DNA of 64,000 nt from Qipengyuania flava (lineage in GTDB: Bacteria; Pseudomonadota; Alphaproteobacteria; Sphingomonadales; Sphingomonadaceae). The notes beneath the pieces were generated by a model. The model saw only the letters and a list, made by a program, of their open reading frames with translations, did no database searches and had not been told where the DNA came from. The number at the start of each line of letters is the position of its first letter. Position 1 is the stretch's first letter. Shown piece after piece: positions 42,861 to 51,859 of the stretch. The translations under genes were made by a program, and so were the position numbers. The stretch lies in the NCBI RefSeq assembly GCF_011762005.1, contig NZ_JAASQU010000004.1, positions 124,001 through 188,000 on the forward strand, in the 5' to 3' direction.

Positions 42861-43019
42861 ATGACCAAGAAGCTTACCGGAAAAGCCGCCATTGTCGGGG
42901 CAATTGGCTCCGCCGCCGTTGCCGCTGCGCTACTCTATGCGAACAAGCGCAAGGACAAGAAGAATGGACCCCGCCAGCCGGGCCCCATTCCTTCGGGAGA
43001 AAATCCCGAAACCGATTGA
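42861..43019 (+). CDS. 52-residue predicted membrane-anchored peptide between leuC and leuD
   Basis: Starts at ATG 42861, 13 bases after the leuC stop. MTKKLTGKAAIVGAIGS, then a hydrophobic helix (AAVAAALLYANKRK) and a polar, Pro-rich tail ending NPETD. It is a single N-terminal membrane anchor with a lysine-rich collar. Too short for most annotation. The codon pattern matches the neighbours. No known family; its conserved place in the leu operon would be the main evidence for function. Confidence 0.65.
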   Translation: MTKKLTGKAAIVGAIGSAAVAAALLYANKRKDKKNGPRQPGPIPSGENPETD

Positions 43020-43045
43020 GGTCGCTCGTCACAGGGGAGGTAGAC

Positions 43046-43888
43046 ATGTCGCCACATTCAGGAATTCTCGCCGCGTTCGCCGCGGTGCTCGCCATGCCGG
43101 TCGCGGTGTCCGCGCAGGAAGCGGCGGATGTCGAAATGTGGCGGCTCGATTGCGGGACACTCGAATTGAGCGATACCGGGCCGTTCTCCGACACGCATCT
43201 TTACGACGGCCAGCCCCGCCGACTGACCGACAGTTGCTACCTGATCCGCAACGGCACCCGCTACCTCCTGTGGGATACGGGCCTTTCCGGCGCGCTCAAG
43301 GGCACCCGCGAAACGCGCGGCGTGTTCACTTCGAGCGTCGACCGGACGATCGTCGAACAGCTGGGCGACCTCGGTCTCGCCCCCGAAGATATCGCGATGG
43401 TCGGGATCAGCCACTACCACAACGACCATATCGGCCAGGCAGCCGACTTCCCCCATGCCGAACTGCTGATCGGTGCAGGCGACGCAGAGGCGGTGATTGC
43501 GAACGGGCGCGAGGAAACGATCGCACAGCTCGCCCCGTGGTTCGGTGCTGATGCCGACGGCAAGGTTACGCGGATCGCAGGCGATCATGACGTGTTCGGC
43601 GACGGCACGGTCAGGATGATCGCGACGCATGGGCATACGCCGGGCCACAAGGCGCTGGTGGTGGAGCTGCCGCGGATGGGCACCTACATGCTGACCGGCG
43701 ATCTCTATCACTTCGAGGAGCAGATCGAGAACGAGGGTGTCCCCACCTTCAACACCGACCGCGCCGATACGCTGGCATCGTTCCATCGTTTCAACCAGAT
43801 GGCCGACAGCCTGGATGCCACTGTCGTGGTGCAGCACGAACCGCGGCACATCGAACGCCTGCCAGCGTTTCCGGAAAGCGCAAACTGA
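43046..43888 (+). CDS. Secreted metallo-beta-lactamase-fold hydrolase, N-acyl-homoserine-lactonase-like
   Basis: 280 residues. Residues 1-23 form a signal peptide ending VSAQ. The zinc site is complete: H123-x-H125-x-D127-H128 ([10 protein letters not shown]), H195/H197/H201 (THGHTPGH), D219 and H264. [10 protein letters not shown] and [11 protein letters not shown] are typical of the AHL-lactonase (AttM/YtnP-like) branch. It could open lactones such as acyl-homoserine lactones in the periplasm. Its stop overlaps leuD by one base (TGATG), so it is co-expressed with leucine synthesis; the reason is unclear. Confidence 0.85.
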   Translation: MSPHSGILAAFAAVLAMPVAVSAQEAADVEMWRLDCGTLELSDTGPFSDTHLYDGQPRRLTDSCYLIRNGTRYLLWDTGLSGALKGTRETRGVFTSSVDRTIVEQLGDLGLAPEDIAMVGISHYHNDHIGQAADFPHAELLIGAGDAEAVIANGREETIAQLAPWFGADADGKVTRIAGDHDVFGDGTVRMIATHGHTPGHKALVVELPRMGTYMLTGDLYHFEEQIENEGVPTFNTDRADTLASFHRFNQMADSLDATVVVQHEPRHIERLPAFPESAN

Positions 43889-44493
43889 TGAAAGCCGTTT
43901 CCACCATCGAAGGGCGCGCCATTCCGCTCGGCCTCAAGAATGTCGATACCGACGTCATCATCCCTGCACACTGGCTGAAGACGATCAGTCGCGAAGGTCT
44001 GGGCAAGGGTGCCTTCGAAACGATCCGCGCGGCTCCGGGCAATCCGTTCGACGTCGAGGATTTCGCCAATGCCCCGATCCTGATCGCTGGCGACAATTTC
44101 GGCTGCGGATCGAGCCGCGAACATGCCGCATGGGCCATGCTCGACATGGGACTGACCGCGGTTATCGCGCCCAGTTTCTCCGACATTTTCGCAGGCAATG
44201 CGTTCAAGAACGGCATTCTCGCAGTCGAGCTGCCACAGGAACAGGTTGATCGCCTGCTCGAAGTCGCGAAGGATCAACCGGTGACCATCGATCTCGAGAA
44301 CCAGGTCGTCACCACCCCCTTCCAGGATCGCTTCGAATTCGAAATCGATCCGTTCCGCAAACGCTGCCTGCTCGAAGGGCTCGACGAGATCGGGCTGACG
44401 CTCGGCAGCGAAAGCGCGATTACGACGCACGAACATATGCGTCAGGGCAGCATGCCCTGGCTCGACAAACCAAAGAGGAGAGAAGCAGCGTGA
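43888..44493 (+). CDS. leuD: 3-isopropylmalate dehydratase small subunit
   Basis: 201 residues, the family length. [25 protein letters not shown] and [19 protein letters not shown] are LeuD signatures. Forms the LeuCD enzyme with the gene at 41396. It overlaps the quinone-oxidoreductase gene by 4 bases. Confidence 0.97.
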   Translation: MKAVSTIEGRAIPLGLKNVDTDVIIPAHWLKTISREGLGKGAFETIRAAPGNPFDVEDFANAPILIAGDNFGCGSSREHAAWAMLDMGLTAVIAPSFSDIFAGNAFKNGILAVELPQEQVDRLLEVAKDQPVTIDLENQVVTTPFQDRFEFEIDPFRKRCLLEGLDEIGLTLGSESAITTHEHMRQGSMPWLDKPKRREAA

Positions 44494-45488
44494 AGGCAGT
44501 CCTGTCCAAGGAAGTCGGCGGCCCCGAAACCCTGGTCGTCGAAAATATCGACGAACCCACCCCCGGCAAGGGCGAGGTGCTGATCAAGGTCGCCGCCTGT
44601 GCGATCAACTTTCCCGATACGCTGATCATTCGCGACATGTACCAGTTCAAGCCGCCCCGCCCCTTCGCGCCTGGTGGCGAGATTTCGGGCACGATCGAAG
44701 CGATCGGCGAAGGGGTCAGCGATTTTGCCGTGGGCGATCGCGTGATGTGCGGTGTCGGCAATGGCGGCCTGCAGGAAAAGGTCGCGGTCGCGGCCGAACG
44801 TCTGTTCAAGGTTCCCGACGGGATCGACCTGGTGAAAGCCAGCGCGTTGCTCATGACCTATGGAACGACGATCCACGGACTGAAGGACCGTGGCGACATC
44901 AAGGAAGGCGAAACCGTGCTCGTGCTCGGTGCTGCCGGCGGGGTCGGCCTTTCGGCAGTCGAGCTGGCCAAGGCCTATGGCTGTCGCGTCGTGGCGGCGG
45001 TCTCCACCGAGGAAAAGGGCGAAGTCGCCAGGAAACACGGCGCTGACGAAGTCGTGATCTATCCCCGCGCCCCGTTCGACAAGGACACGTCGAAGCAACT
45101 CGCCAGCGACTTCAAGGCTGCGGTGGGCCCGAACGGTGCGGACATCGTCTACGATATCGTTGGCGGCGACTATTCCGAACCTGCACTGCGCGCCATCGCC
45201 TGGGAGGGCCGCTTCCTCGTGATCGGCTTCCCCGCCGGGATTGCCAAGATGCCGCTCAATCTCACGCTGCTGAAAAGCTGCGACATCCGGGGCGTATTCT
45301 GGGGCGCGTTCACTGCGCGCGAACCCGAACGCAATCAGCAGAACATCGCCGAACTGTTCGACCTGTGGAAGGCAGGCAAGATCGATCCGCTGGTCAGCGA
45401 GACCTACGATATCGAGCATGCGCACGAAGCGATCGCCAAGCTCGAGAACCGCGGCGCGATCGGCAAGCTGGTTGTGACGATGGACTGA
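44490..45488 (+). CDS. NADPH:quinone oxidoreductase-like MDR dehydrogenase
   Basis: 332 residues, zinc-independent medium-chain dehydrogenase. [27 protein letters not shown] opens the catalytic domain, and [20 protein letters not shown] is the nucleotide-binding motif. FVPGEEVAG-like sequence ([17 protein letters not shown]) and NFxDTLI mark the quinone-oxidoreductase branch (Qor/zeta-crystallin). Starts with GTG 44490, overlapping leuD by 4 bases. A hairpin terminator follows at 45499. The physiological substrate may be an enone or quinone. Confidence 0.88.
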   Translation: MKAVLSKEVGGPETLVVENIDEPTPGKGEVLIKVAACAINFPDTLIIRDMYQFKPPRPFAPGGEISGTIEAIGEGVSDFAVGDRVMCGVGNGGLQEKVAVAAERLFKVPDGIDLVKASALLMTYGTTIHGLKDRGDIKEGETVLVLGAAGGVGLSAVELAKAYGCRVVAAVSTEEKGEVARKHGADEVVIYPRAPFDKDTSKQLASDFKAAVGPNGADIVYDIVGGDYSEPALRAIAWEGRFLVIGFPAGIAKMPLNLTLLKSCDIRGVFWGAFTAREPERNQQNIAELFDLWKAGKIDPLVSETYDIEHAHEAIAKLENRGAIGKLVVTMD

Positions 45489-45498
45489 CCGGGTTCGG

Positions 45499-45531
45499 GG
45501 GCGCTTGTCGATCTATCGGACAAGCGCCCTT
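45499..45531 (+). terminator. Terminator after the leuC-D operon
   Basis: GGGCGCTTGTC at 45499-45509, loop GATCTATCG, GACAAGCGCCC at 45519-45529, then TT. An 11-bp perfect stem 10 bases after the oxidoreductase stop; T-run weak. Confidence 0.7.
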
Positions 45532-45588
45532 GCGGCCTCGATGGGGCGGGCCTATTCCGGCCGTGAAATTCCATCCGAGAGGACCATC

Positions 45589-45915
45589 ATGACCGATTTC
45601 AAGGATCGCGAGCGCGCCGAAGAAGCGAAATTCGCGTTCGACGAGGAAAACGCCTTCAAGATCGCCGCCCGTCGCAACCGGCTGGTGGGCGAATGGGCCG
45701 CCGGCCTGATGGGCCTGACCGAAGAGGAAACCGACGCCTACAAGAAGGCCGTCGTACAGGCCGATTTCGAGGAAGCAGGCGACGAGGACGTGATCCGCAA
45801 GCTGCTGGGTGATCTGACCGCGGCCGATTGCGACGTGTCCGAAGCCGATATCCGCACCAAGCTCGAGGAATGCTCCGTCGAAGCGCGCCGCCAGTTCATG
45901 AGCGAACGGGGCTGA
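45589..45915 (+). CDS. ATPase inhibitor zeta subunit (DUF1476)
   Basis: 108 residues. FKDRERAEEAKFAFDEENAFKIAARRNRLVGEWAAGLMGL is the DUF1476 start. In Paracoccus this family is the zeta inhibitor of the F1FO-ATPase that blocks ATP hydrolysis by inserting its N-terminus into F1. ATG 45589 follows a GAGAGGACC ribosome site. Only Alphaproteobacteria carry it, so it supports the taxonomic call. It lies 5 bases before the bolA start. Confidence 0.93.
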   Translation: MTDFKDRERAEEAKFAFDEENAFKIAARRNRLVGEWAAGLMGLTEEETDAYKKAVVQADFEEAGDEDVIRKLLGDLTAADCDVSEADIRTKLEECSVEARRQFMSERG

Positions 45916-45920
45916 TCGTC

Positions 45921-46154
45921 ATGCCAATGGCAGCCGAGACAATCGTTTCGTTGATCGAACAGGCGCTGCCCGGCGCAACAGTCGAAATGCGCGACCTCGC
46001 AGGTGACAACGATCACTGGGCGGCCAAGGTCACCGCACCGCAGTTCGCGGGGCTGACGCGCGTCAAACAGCACAAGCTGGTGTATGACGCGCTGGGCGAA
46101 CGGATGGGCGGCGAACTGCACGCCTTGCAACTCACCACGCAAGCCCCCACCTGA
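45921..46154 (+). CDS. BolA-family transcription/iron-sulfur adaptor (IbaG-like)
   Basis: 77 residues, short BolA domain. [47 protein letters not shown] has the BolA pattern with the conserved histidine in the helix-turn ([11 protein letters not shown]). Monothiol glutaredoxins and BolA form [2Fe-2S]-bridged complexes, and grxD is the next gene, so the pair probably acts in iron-sulfur handling or iron regulation. Confidence 0.92.
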   Translation: MPMAAETIVSLIEQALPGATVEMRDLAGDNDHWAAKVTAPQFAGLTRVKQHKLVYDALGERMGGELHALQLTTQAPT

Positions 46155-46189
46155 ATTCCACCAACCCAATTCATACAAAGGACGGACCC

Positions 46190-46522
46190 ATGTCCGACAC
46201 CAACCAGCGCATCGCCGACATCGTCGGCGACAACGATGTCGTCCTCTTCATGAAGGGCACCCCTCTTTTCCCGCAATGCGGTTTTTCGAGCCGCGCGGTG
46301 GCCATCCTCGATCACTGCGGTGTCGCCTATGACAGCGTCGACGTGTTGCAGGACATGGAAATCCGCCAGGGCATCAAGGCCTATTCGGACTGGCCGACGA
46401 TTCCGCAGCTTTACGTGAAGGGTGAATTCGTCGGAGGCAGCGACATCATGATGGAAATGTTCGAAGCCGGCGAACTCCAGCAGATGATGGACGAGAAGCA
46501 GGTTTCCAAGGCCGCGTCCTGA
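46190..46522 (+). CDS. grxD: Monothiol glutaredoxin (Grx4-type)
   Basis: 110 residues with the active site CGFS in [34 protein letters not shown] and [14 protein letters not shown] as the glutathione- and iron-sulfur-binding parts. It carries a glutathione-ligated [2Fe-2S] cluster and pairs with BolA. It follows bolA by 35 bases and ends before a strong terminator. Confidence 0.97.
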   Translation: MSDTNQRIADIVGDNDVVLFMKGTPLFPQCGFSSRAVAILDHCGVAYDSVDVLQDMEIRQGIKAYSDWPTIPQLYVKGEFVGGSDIMMEMFEAGELQQMMDEKQVSKAAS

Positions 46523-46569
46523 ACCGCTTAAGCCGCTCGCCGGCAATTCCGACACTGATCAGAACGGGT

Positions 46570-46604
46570 AAGGCCCGCCGGGTGGAAAACCGGGCGGGCC
46601 TTTT
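46570..46604 (+). terminator. Terminator after grxD
   Basis: AAGGCCCGCC and GGCGGGCCTT form a 10-bp stem (extended by G-C pairs) followed by TTATT. It is 48 bases after the grxD stop. The region from 46605 to the Nudix start at 46817 contains nothing else I recognise. Confidence 0.8.
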
Positions 46605-46816
46605 ATTCGTTCGGGGGCGCTAGGGGGCACACCCACGAAGACTGAACGAATGCACCGGACCGTGCATGCGCCATGCCAATCCACCCCAGGCGGCGCTTTC
46701 TTCCCGTTTGCGATGGTAAACGCGAATTTTGCCGCGTCGCTTAGTGTAAAGCAGCCCGACACCCCGCATTTACCTTTGCGCTTGGCAAGCTGCGCGGCCC
46801 TCGTCACAACTAGCCT

Positions 46817-47599
46817 ATGAGAGAGACAATCGAGACCGGGCCCGACGGCATACCCGCCGCCACCGTCGTTATCTTCCGCAATGCGCCTGCGGGCGGCCCC
46901 CCTGAAATCCTGATGACGATCCGATCCCGCGAGATGGTGTTCGCCGGCGGGATGGCCGTTTTCCCCGGTGGCCGGGTGGATCCGGCGGACTTCGATCTCG
47001 GCGCGCGGATCGGCGGCCCACTCGATCCTGACGAGGCCGCGCATCAGGTTGCCGTCGTCCGCGAAACGCTCGAGGAAACCGGCCTGGCGATCGGGCTATC
47101 GGGCGAAATCGACGCGGACAAGGCGCGCGCTGCGCGCAGCTTCCTTCAACAGACAGGCGAACTCGCACCGGTGCTCGACCACTTCGGCTGGGACCTGGAC
47201 CTGCAGCAACTAGTGCCCTTCGCGCGCTGGTTTCCCAAGAACGAGCGCATCCCGCGCGTCTACGACACGCGGTTCTACCTTGCAGATCTCGGGACGGGGG
47301 CGGTCGAAATCGAAGCCGATCTGTCGGAAAACACCCATCTGTTCTGGACCAGCGCACAGGATGCGCTCGCTGCGGCCGAACAGGGCGATATAAAGCTGAT
47401 CTTTCCCACACGTCGCAACCTCGAGCGCCTCGCCCTGTTCGACAGTTTCGCCGCTGCACGCGCGCAGGCCGAGGCGATCCCCGTGCGCACGATCACGCCT
47501 TACATCGACGAATCCGAGGGACGCTCGTGGCTGCATATAGGCGAGGACTACGGCTACCCCGTAACCCGCGAGGCGCTCGAGACCGTGGCGCGGGGGTGA
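46817..47599 (+). CDS. Nudix hydrolase (NUDT19-like)
   Basis: 260 residues. The Nudix box is AAHQVAVVRETLEETGLAIG (the RExxEE-x-G core), after PGGRVDPADF about 30 residues upstream, which is farther than in small Nudix proteins and typical of the NUDT19/NUDT7-like CoA-diphosphatase group. EPRFYDTRFYLAD-like sequence (IPRVYDTRFYLADLG) is also found there. It may hydrolyse acyl-CoA or another nucleoside-diphosphate-linked molecule. It is 7 bases upstream of the glycoside hydrolase start. Confidence 0.85.
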   Translation: MRETIETGPDGIPAATVVIFRNAPAGGPPEILMTIRSREMVFAGGMAVFPGGRVDPADFDLGARIGGPLDPDEAAHQVAVVRETLEETGLAIGLSGEIDADKARAARSFLQQTGELAPVLDHFGWDLDLQQLVPFARWFPKNERIPRVYDTRFYLADLGTGAVEIEADLSENTHLFWTSAQDALAAAEQGDIKLIFPTRRNLERLALFDSFAAARAQAEAIPVRTITPYIDESEGRSWLHIGEDYGYPVTREALETVARG

Positions 47600-47606
47600 G
47601 CGCGAG

Positions 47607-48620
47607 TTGCGCGGTCCGTTCCCAGTTCTCACGCGGCGCACGCTGCTCGCTGCGGCAGCTGCCGCCTCACCGGCGCTGCTGTCCCCCCCGCTGCTTGCGC
47701 GACCCGGCGCCATGCTGACCGGTGCGAACCTTATCGAGGATCCCGCGGCTCCCTTTGGCAGCAGCATGGCACGCGAAAGCTTCAGACTGCTTGCCGAAGC
47801 TGGCGCGAATATGGTCGCGCTGATTCCCTTCTTCTGGCAGGCCCACGCCGCCGATCCCAACCTCGTGCGCGGCAGCGCGCTTCCCCGTGATCGGCTGCGT
47901 CGGGGCGTTCGAGATGCAGTGGATGCAGGATTGCAGGTGCTGGTCAAACCGCATGTCTGGGTGCCCGAGCGCTGGGCCGGCAGCGTGGTCTTCACCGATG
48001 AGAGCGCCTGGAGGCAGTGGTTCGCCGCCTATGAGGTAGCCTTGCTCGAATGTGCCGAGACAGCGCAGGAGACGGGCGCGGTTGCCTTCTCGATCGGGAC
48101 CGAACTCGAACAGACCAGCGCACGGCCGGAATGGATACCGCTCATCGAGAAGGTCCGACGCATCTTTGCAGGGCAGTTGACCTATGTTGCGCACAATACC
48201 GCCGAAGCGGAGCGTGTCGGCTTCTGGGACCGGCTCGATATCCTATCTATCTCGACCTATCCGCCGCTTGGCGCGGCGACTGATCGTCATGGCTGGCGTA
48301 CGGCAATGGAACGCGAACTCGGCGCTCTGCGCAGGCTGGCGGATCGGCATGGCAAACCCGCATGGCTGGGCGAAATCGGGCTGCGTTCGGCCCGCGGTGC
48401 CACGCGCAAGCCATGGGAGAGCGCCGAGGAACGCGCCGCTCCGGCCGATCCGGGGTTGCAGCGTGACGTCCTGCAGATGTGGTTCGACATCGCGCGCGCG
48501 CATGCAATCGAAGCGGCATTCGTCTGGCGCTGGCTGAGCGATCCGGCAGGCGGCGGCATTCAAGACACCGATTTCACGATCCAGAACAAGCCCGCGCAGG
48601 ACCTGCTCGGCATGCGCTAG
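47607..48620 (+). CDS. Tat-exported TIM-barrel glycoside hydrolase (GH113-like)
   Basis: 337 residues from TTG 47607; no ATG or GTG fits the frame upstream. LTRRTLLAAAAAAS is a Tat-type signal. The mature protein is a TIM barrel. Two glutamates in the expected places are E166/E168 (FSIGTELEQ, end of strand 4) and E256 (AWLGEIGLR, end of strand 7), the acid/base and nucleophile pair of clan GH-A; the pattern fits GH113 beta-mannanases. It abuts the polysaccharide synthesis operon (convergent), so it probably trims or releases that polymer in the periplasm, like BcsZ with cellulose. Family number is provisional. Confidence 0.78.
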   Translation: MRGPFPVLTRRTLLAAAAAASPALLSPPLLARPGAMLTGANLIEDPAAPFGSSMARESFRLLAEAGANMVALIPFFWQAHAADPNLVRGSALPRDRLRRGVRDAVDAGLQVLVKPHVWVPERWAGSVVFTDESAWRQWFAAYEVALLECAETAQETGAVAFSIGTELEQTSARPEWIPLIEKVRRIFAGQLTYVAHNTAEAERVGFWDRLDILSISTYPPLGAATDRHGWRTAMERELGALRRLADRHGKPAWLGEIGLRSARGATRKPWESAEERAAPADPGLQRDVLQMWFDIARAHAIEAAFVWRWLSDPAGGGIQDTDFTIQNKPAQDLLGMR

Positions 48621-48630
48621 CGGTGCCGGG

Positions 48631-49437
48631 TCAGAACGAGAACCACACCCCACCGAACATGCCACGCTCGCGCAGCGCGTTCTCGCCGCCCAGCGTTCCC
48701 ATGACGCCCAATTGCAGGGCGACCGCCGGCGCGACGGTGTAGACACCGCTCAGTTGGACGTTGTGATAGCGGTACTCGTCGAAAATGCCGCGTCCTGCCC
48801 CGTCGCTGATCGTGTTGAGCGATTGTGCCATCAGCAGGAAATCCGGGTCGGGCCGGTAGCCCAGCGTCAGATCTGCATGAAATTCGTTCGGCGGGTCTCC
48901 TGCGCGCAAGCGATAGCTGGCCTGGGCATCGACGAAGCCGGTATCGCGGCCGAAGGTGAGGTTGCGGAAACCGCGAAGACGCAGATCGTATTCGGCGTCG
49001 GTGCTGCCTACCTGCGCCAGGTTGTCGTCGCGCGAAACGCCCGGAATCCGCACGGTAGCCTCCGCGGCGAGCCAGCCGTCCTGATCCCCGGCAAAGCGGT
49101 AGCGCCCACCGATGTCGGTATAACCCAAGCCGCGGTCGTCATCGCCTCCCTCTACCGAAACGCTTCGGAAGCTGGGTTTGAAAAGCAGCGTGAAGTCGGG
49201 CGCGATCGCGTATTCGGCGAGCAGGAACAGCTCAACCTTCTCGTAGTCCGCAATATCGATCGTATTGCCGTTGGCATCGTAGCCCTTCGTGCTGTTGGAA
49301 TAATAGAAGGTCGCGATGACCTGGCCGCGGTCGGCCTGCTGGTCGGCATCGGTCACGATACCCTCCTGCGCCAGTGCCGGAGCGGCGCCCGTCACACAGG
49401 CCAGGGCGATGGCATAAGCGCTGAATTTGCCGGTCAT
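48631..49437 (-). CDS. Outer-membrane beta-barrel protein of the polysaccharide locus
   Basis: 268 residues. Residues 1-24 are a signal peptide ([24 protein letters not shown]). The rest is a series of amphipathic strands with alternating aromatic residues (GYTDIGGRYRF, AEYDLRLRGFRNLTFG, FVDAQASYRLRAG), and the chain ends GGVWFSF with the C-terminal Phe needed for outer-membrane assembly. Size fits a 12-14-strand barrel. It overlaps the response-regulator gene by 4 bases. In context it is the probable outer-membrane exit pore or a support for the polymer; a general transporter-type barrel is the alternative. Confidence 0.78.
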   Translation of the reverse strand: MTGKFSAYAIALACVTGAAPALAQEGIVTDADQQADRGQVIATFYYSNSTKGYDANGNTIDIADYEKVELFLLAEYAIAPDFTLLFKPSFRSVSVEGGDDDRGLGYTDIGGRYRFAGDQDGWLAAEATVRIPGVSRDDNLAQVGSTDAEYDLRLRGFRNLTFGRDTGFVDAQASYRLRAGDPPNEFHADLTLGYRPDPDFLLMAQSLNTISDGAGRGIFDEYRYHNVQLSGVYTVAPAVALQLGVMGTLGGENALRERGMFGGVWFSF

Positions 49438-50396
49438 TGTCGCTCCAGAAGGACTTGTTTGGTGGTATCGATTATCGTGTCGGCGGTTAGCGCCAGATTG
49501 CGCGGCTCGGCCCAGGCGGCTTCGGTCCACAACGTCACGCGGTCGGACTGGATCGAGTTGCCATGCGGGATATCCGCCTGTTCCACCGCCTCGCGCGCCT
49601 TGCGGTTCCAGGCTTCGAGGTCGGCCGAATGCGGCGCGCCGGGATGGATGAGCATGAACGAACCCGGGCCATTGGCGACCATGAGAATGTCGAGCGCGGC
49701 GGGAATTTCCTGCAACAGGCGAGCCAGACGCTGCGTCAGCCGCGTCGCCTTCTCTTCGCCATGTAGCGCGCCATAGGCTTCGAAATCGACGATCTGGATG
49801 AAGCTGATCGCCGCCGGGCGATCCTGCGAGCGGCAATCGGAAATGACGAGATCGAGCAGGCGGCGCTTGAGCAGATTGCTGTCCGCATCGATCAGGCTCA
49901 TCCCGGCCTGCCCCTGCCGGAGCGTTGCGTTCTGGACCTTCAGATCCTCTTCGCGCAGTTCGCGGCGTTGCTGCTCGCGCTTGATCCGCATCAGCGTACG
50001 CACACGTGCCAGCAGGCGGATTTCGTCGATCGGCTTGGTCAGGAAGTCGTCCGCCCCCGCCATATAGGCCTGATTGAGCAGTTCCAGGTCATTGGTCGCG
50101 GTAAGCATGAGGATCGGCATGTAGCGGGTGCGCCGTGACATGCGCATGTGCGCGCAAACCTCGAGCCCGTCGATATCGGGCATCATGATATCGAGGATCA
50201 CCATCTGGAATTCGGTTTCGCCCTCGGCCTCTCCCTGCCCGTCGACGGTAACGCCGCATTTCTCGAGCGCCTCGTACCCACCGCAGGCGATTTCGACTTC
50301 GGTGAAGTTACCCTTGGCGAGCAGCGACTTGGTTATCAGCGCACTCTCGGGAACGTCATCCACGATCAAAATCTTGGATCGCCGGTTCTGACTCAT
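49434..50396 (-). CDS. Response regulator with degenerate GGDEF-like domain
   Basis: 320 residues. The receiver domain is intact ([10 protein letters not shown], phosphoacceptor D69 in [10 protein letters not shown]100/K121 switch residues). The second half (about 165-320) follows the GGDEF fold pattern ([28 protein letters not shown]) but the active-site loop reads ANGPGSFML where GGDEF should be, so it cannot make c-di-GMP. It may bind c-di-GMP or GTP or only transmit a signal. It lies inside the polysaccharide operon, between the membrane protein and the outer-membrane barrel, and likely receives phosphate from the hybrid kinase at 55876. Confidence 0.85.
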   Translation of the reverse strand: MSQNRRSKILIVDDVPESALITKSLLAKGNFTEVEIACGGYEALEKCGVTVDGQGEAEGETEFQMVILDIMMPDIDGLEVCAHMRMSRRTRYMPILMLTATNDLELLNQAYMAGADDFLTKPIDEIRLLARVRTLMRIKREQQRRELREEDLKVQNATLRQGQAGMSLIDADSNLLKRRLLDLVISDCRSQDRPAAISFIQIVDFEAYGALHGEEKATRLTQRLARLLQEIPAALDILMVANGPGSFMLIHPGAPHSADLEAWNRKAREAVEQADIPHGNSIQSDRVTLWTEAAWAEPRNLALTADTIIDTTKQVLLERQ

Positions 50397-51859
50397 GGCT
50401 GGACCTCGTTGCTCAATTCGTACACCCGCCAACGCGCTCCGTCATAGGCCAAGCGATACCCGCTCGCCCCGCTGTCATAGAGCGTCGGGAAAATTCGGCC
50501 AATCCGGTCGCTCCCTAGTCCCGACGCGCGATTGCGTACCACGAGCACATCCGCATCGGTACGGTTGCGCAGCGATGCCAGGCGGAACTGTTGCGTTCCG
50601 CTGCTCCAGACGCCCGTTGCATCGTTGCGCAGCGCGATCACTGCAGGGGCGGCTTCCGCGTCGAACAGGATTCTCTCGCGCCCGGTCAATGCCCGGGCAA
50701 GGCCGGTCAGTTCGGGATCGCTTTCTGCCACTGACCGGCTGAGCATCGCCGCGCGCCAGCGTTCGGTTTCATGCGCATTGTCGACGAACAGCAAAACGGC
50801 CCCGCCGATCAGGCCGGCTGACAGCAGATTGAGCTCGACCCGGTTGAGACGACTGATCGGCCAGCGTGCGACGCAGGCCGCCGCCGCGGTCACGCCCAGG
50901 CTCGCCGCAAGCGAAACCGACGGGAAGAAACCGAAGGTCTGCGACAGGAACATCCCCGCCAGCAGGGTGGCGGACACCGCCAGCACAGCATAACGCAGCG
51001 GCCCCATGCCCCGCGCGGCCACGAAAAAGGCGAACAGCACCGGACTGACCGCAAACAGGCTGACCGCGGAAAGCAGCAGGTTGCGCACGTCGGACCCGTT
51101 GCCGCCGGGCGCCGTGTCGGCCCCCAACCCCGCGCCCTCGCGGCTGATCGTGTGGATGAAAGCGGTTCCATCGCCCACGAATACCCAGTTCACATACATG
51201 AAGGACAGCAGGCAGAAGATCATCGGGAACAGCAGCATCAGATACATCGGTATCGGTGCATTGCGCAGCCGGTCCGCGGGCATGACGAGCGCGAGGAACG
51301 GCAGGCTGGCGAAGACCAGCAGCATGCCGAAGGGATGCGCGAACGCCATTAGCGACAGGCCCACCGACACCAGCATGAGATCGTTGACCCGCTCGCCGCG
51401 GCGCAGGCTGAAAGTGCCCAATGCGGTCAGCCACAGCCCCCAGTGGATCATCATAAAGCCGATACCTTCGGTGGCAGCGCGCAGGAAGACCGGGTTGAGT
51501 GCAAGCGCCGCGCATGCGGCGCCGGCCTCGAGCAGCGACAGGCCGTTGGCGCGAAAGGCACCGAACCATGCTACCACCAGCAGTCCCGCCAGTACCGCGC
51601 TGGCGACTGCCAGATCGATTGTATCGGACAGCGGGAAGACGTAGCCCAGCCCGATCGCGGAAATATATGGCAGTGGCGGAAAAGCGGTAACGACGTTTTC
51701 GAAGCGGATCATGCCGCCAAGCGTCAGCAAAGTCCGTCCCTGCAGGTCGAGATTGCTGGCCGAGACATAACCGCGCGTCCACAGCAGCACCGCCAGCGCG
51801 ACGATCATCGCGGCGAGCACCAGCGGGAACAGGTAGGGGGCGAAAGCGCGCCAGGTCAT
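50393..51859 (-). CDS. Polytopic membrane protein of the polysaccharide locus (GT-C-like)
   Basis: 488 residues with about ten hydrophobic segments and a ~130-residue soluble C-terminus (from about residue 360). The first loop ([31 protein letters not shown]) and many aromatic residues resemble GT-C or O-antigen-ligase-type membrane enzymes, but no catalytic motif is clear. Either side overlaps by 4 bases with the regulator and the GT2 genes. It may modify the growing polymer or help translocation. I cannot name a family. Confidence 0.6.
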   Translation of the reverse strand: MTWRAFAPYLFPLVLAAMIVALAVLLWTRGYVSASNLDLQGRTLLTLGGMIRFENVVTAFPPLPYISAIGLGYVFPLSDTIDLAVASAVLAGLLVVAWFGAFRANGLSLLEAGAACAALALNPVFLRAATEGIGFMMIHWGLWLTALGTFSLRRGERVNDLMLVSVGLSLMAFAHPFGMLLVFASLPFLALVMPADRLRNAPIPMYLMLLFPMIFCLLSFMYVNWVFVGDGTAFIHTISREGAGLGADTAPGGNGSDVRNLLLSAVSLFAVSPVLFAFFVAARGMGPLRYAVLAVSATLLAGMFLSQTFGFFPSVSLAASLGVTAAAACVARWPISRLNRVELNLLSAGLIGGAVLLFVDNAHETERWRAAMLSRSVAESDPELTGLARALTGRERILFDAEAAPAVIALRNDATGVWSSGTQQFRLASLRNRTDADVLVVRNRASGLGSDRIGRIFPTLYDSGASGYRLAYDGARWRVYELSNEVQP

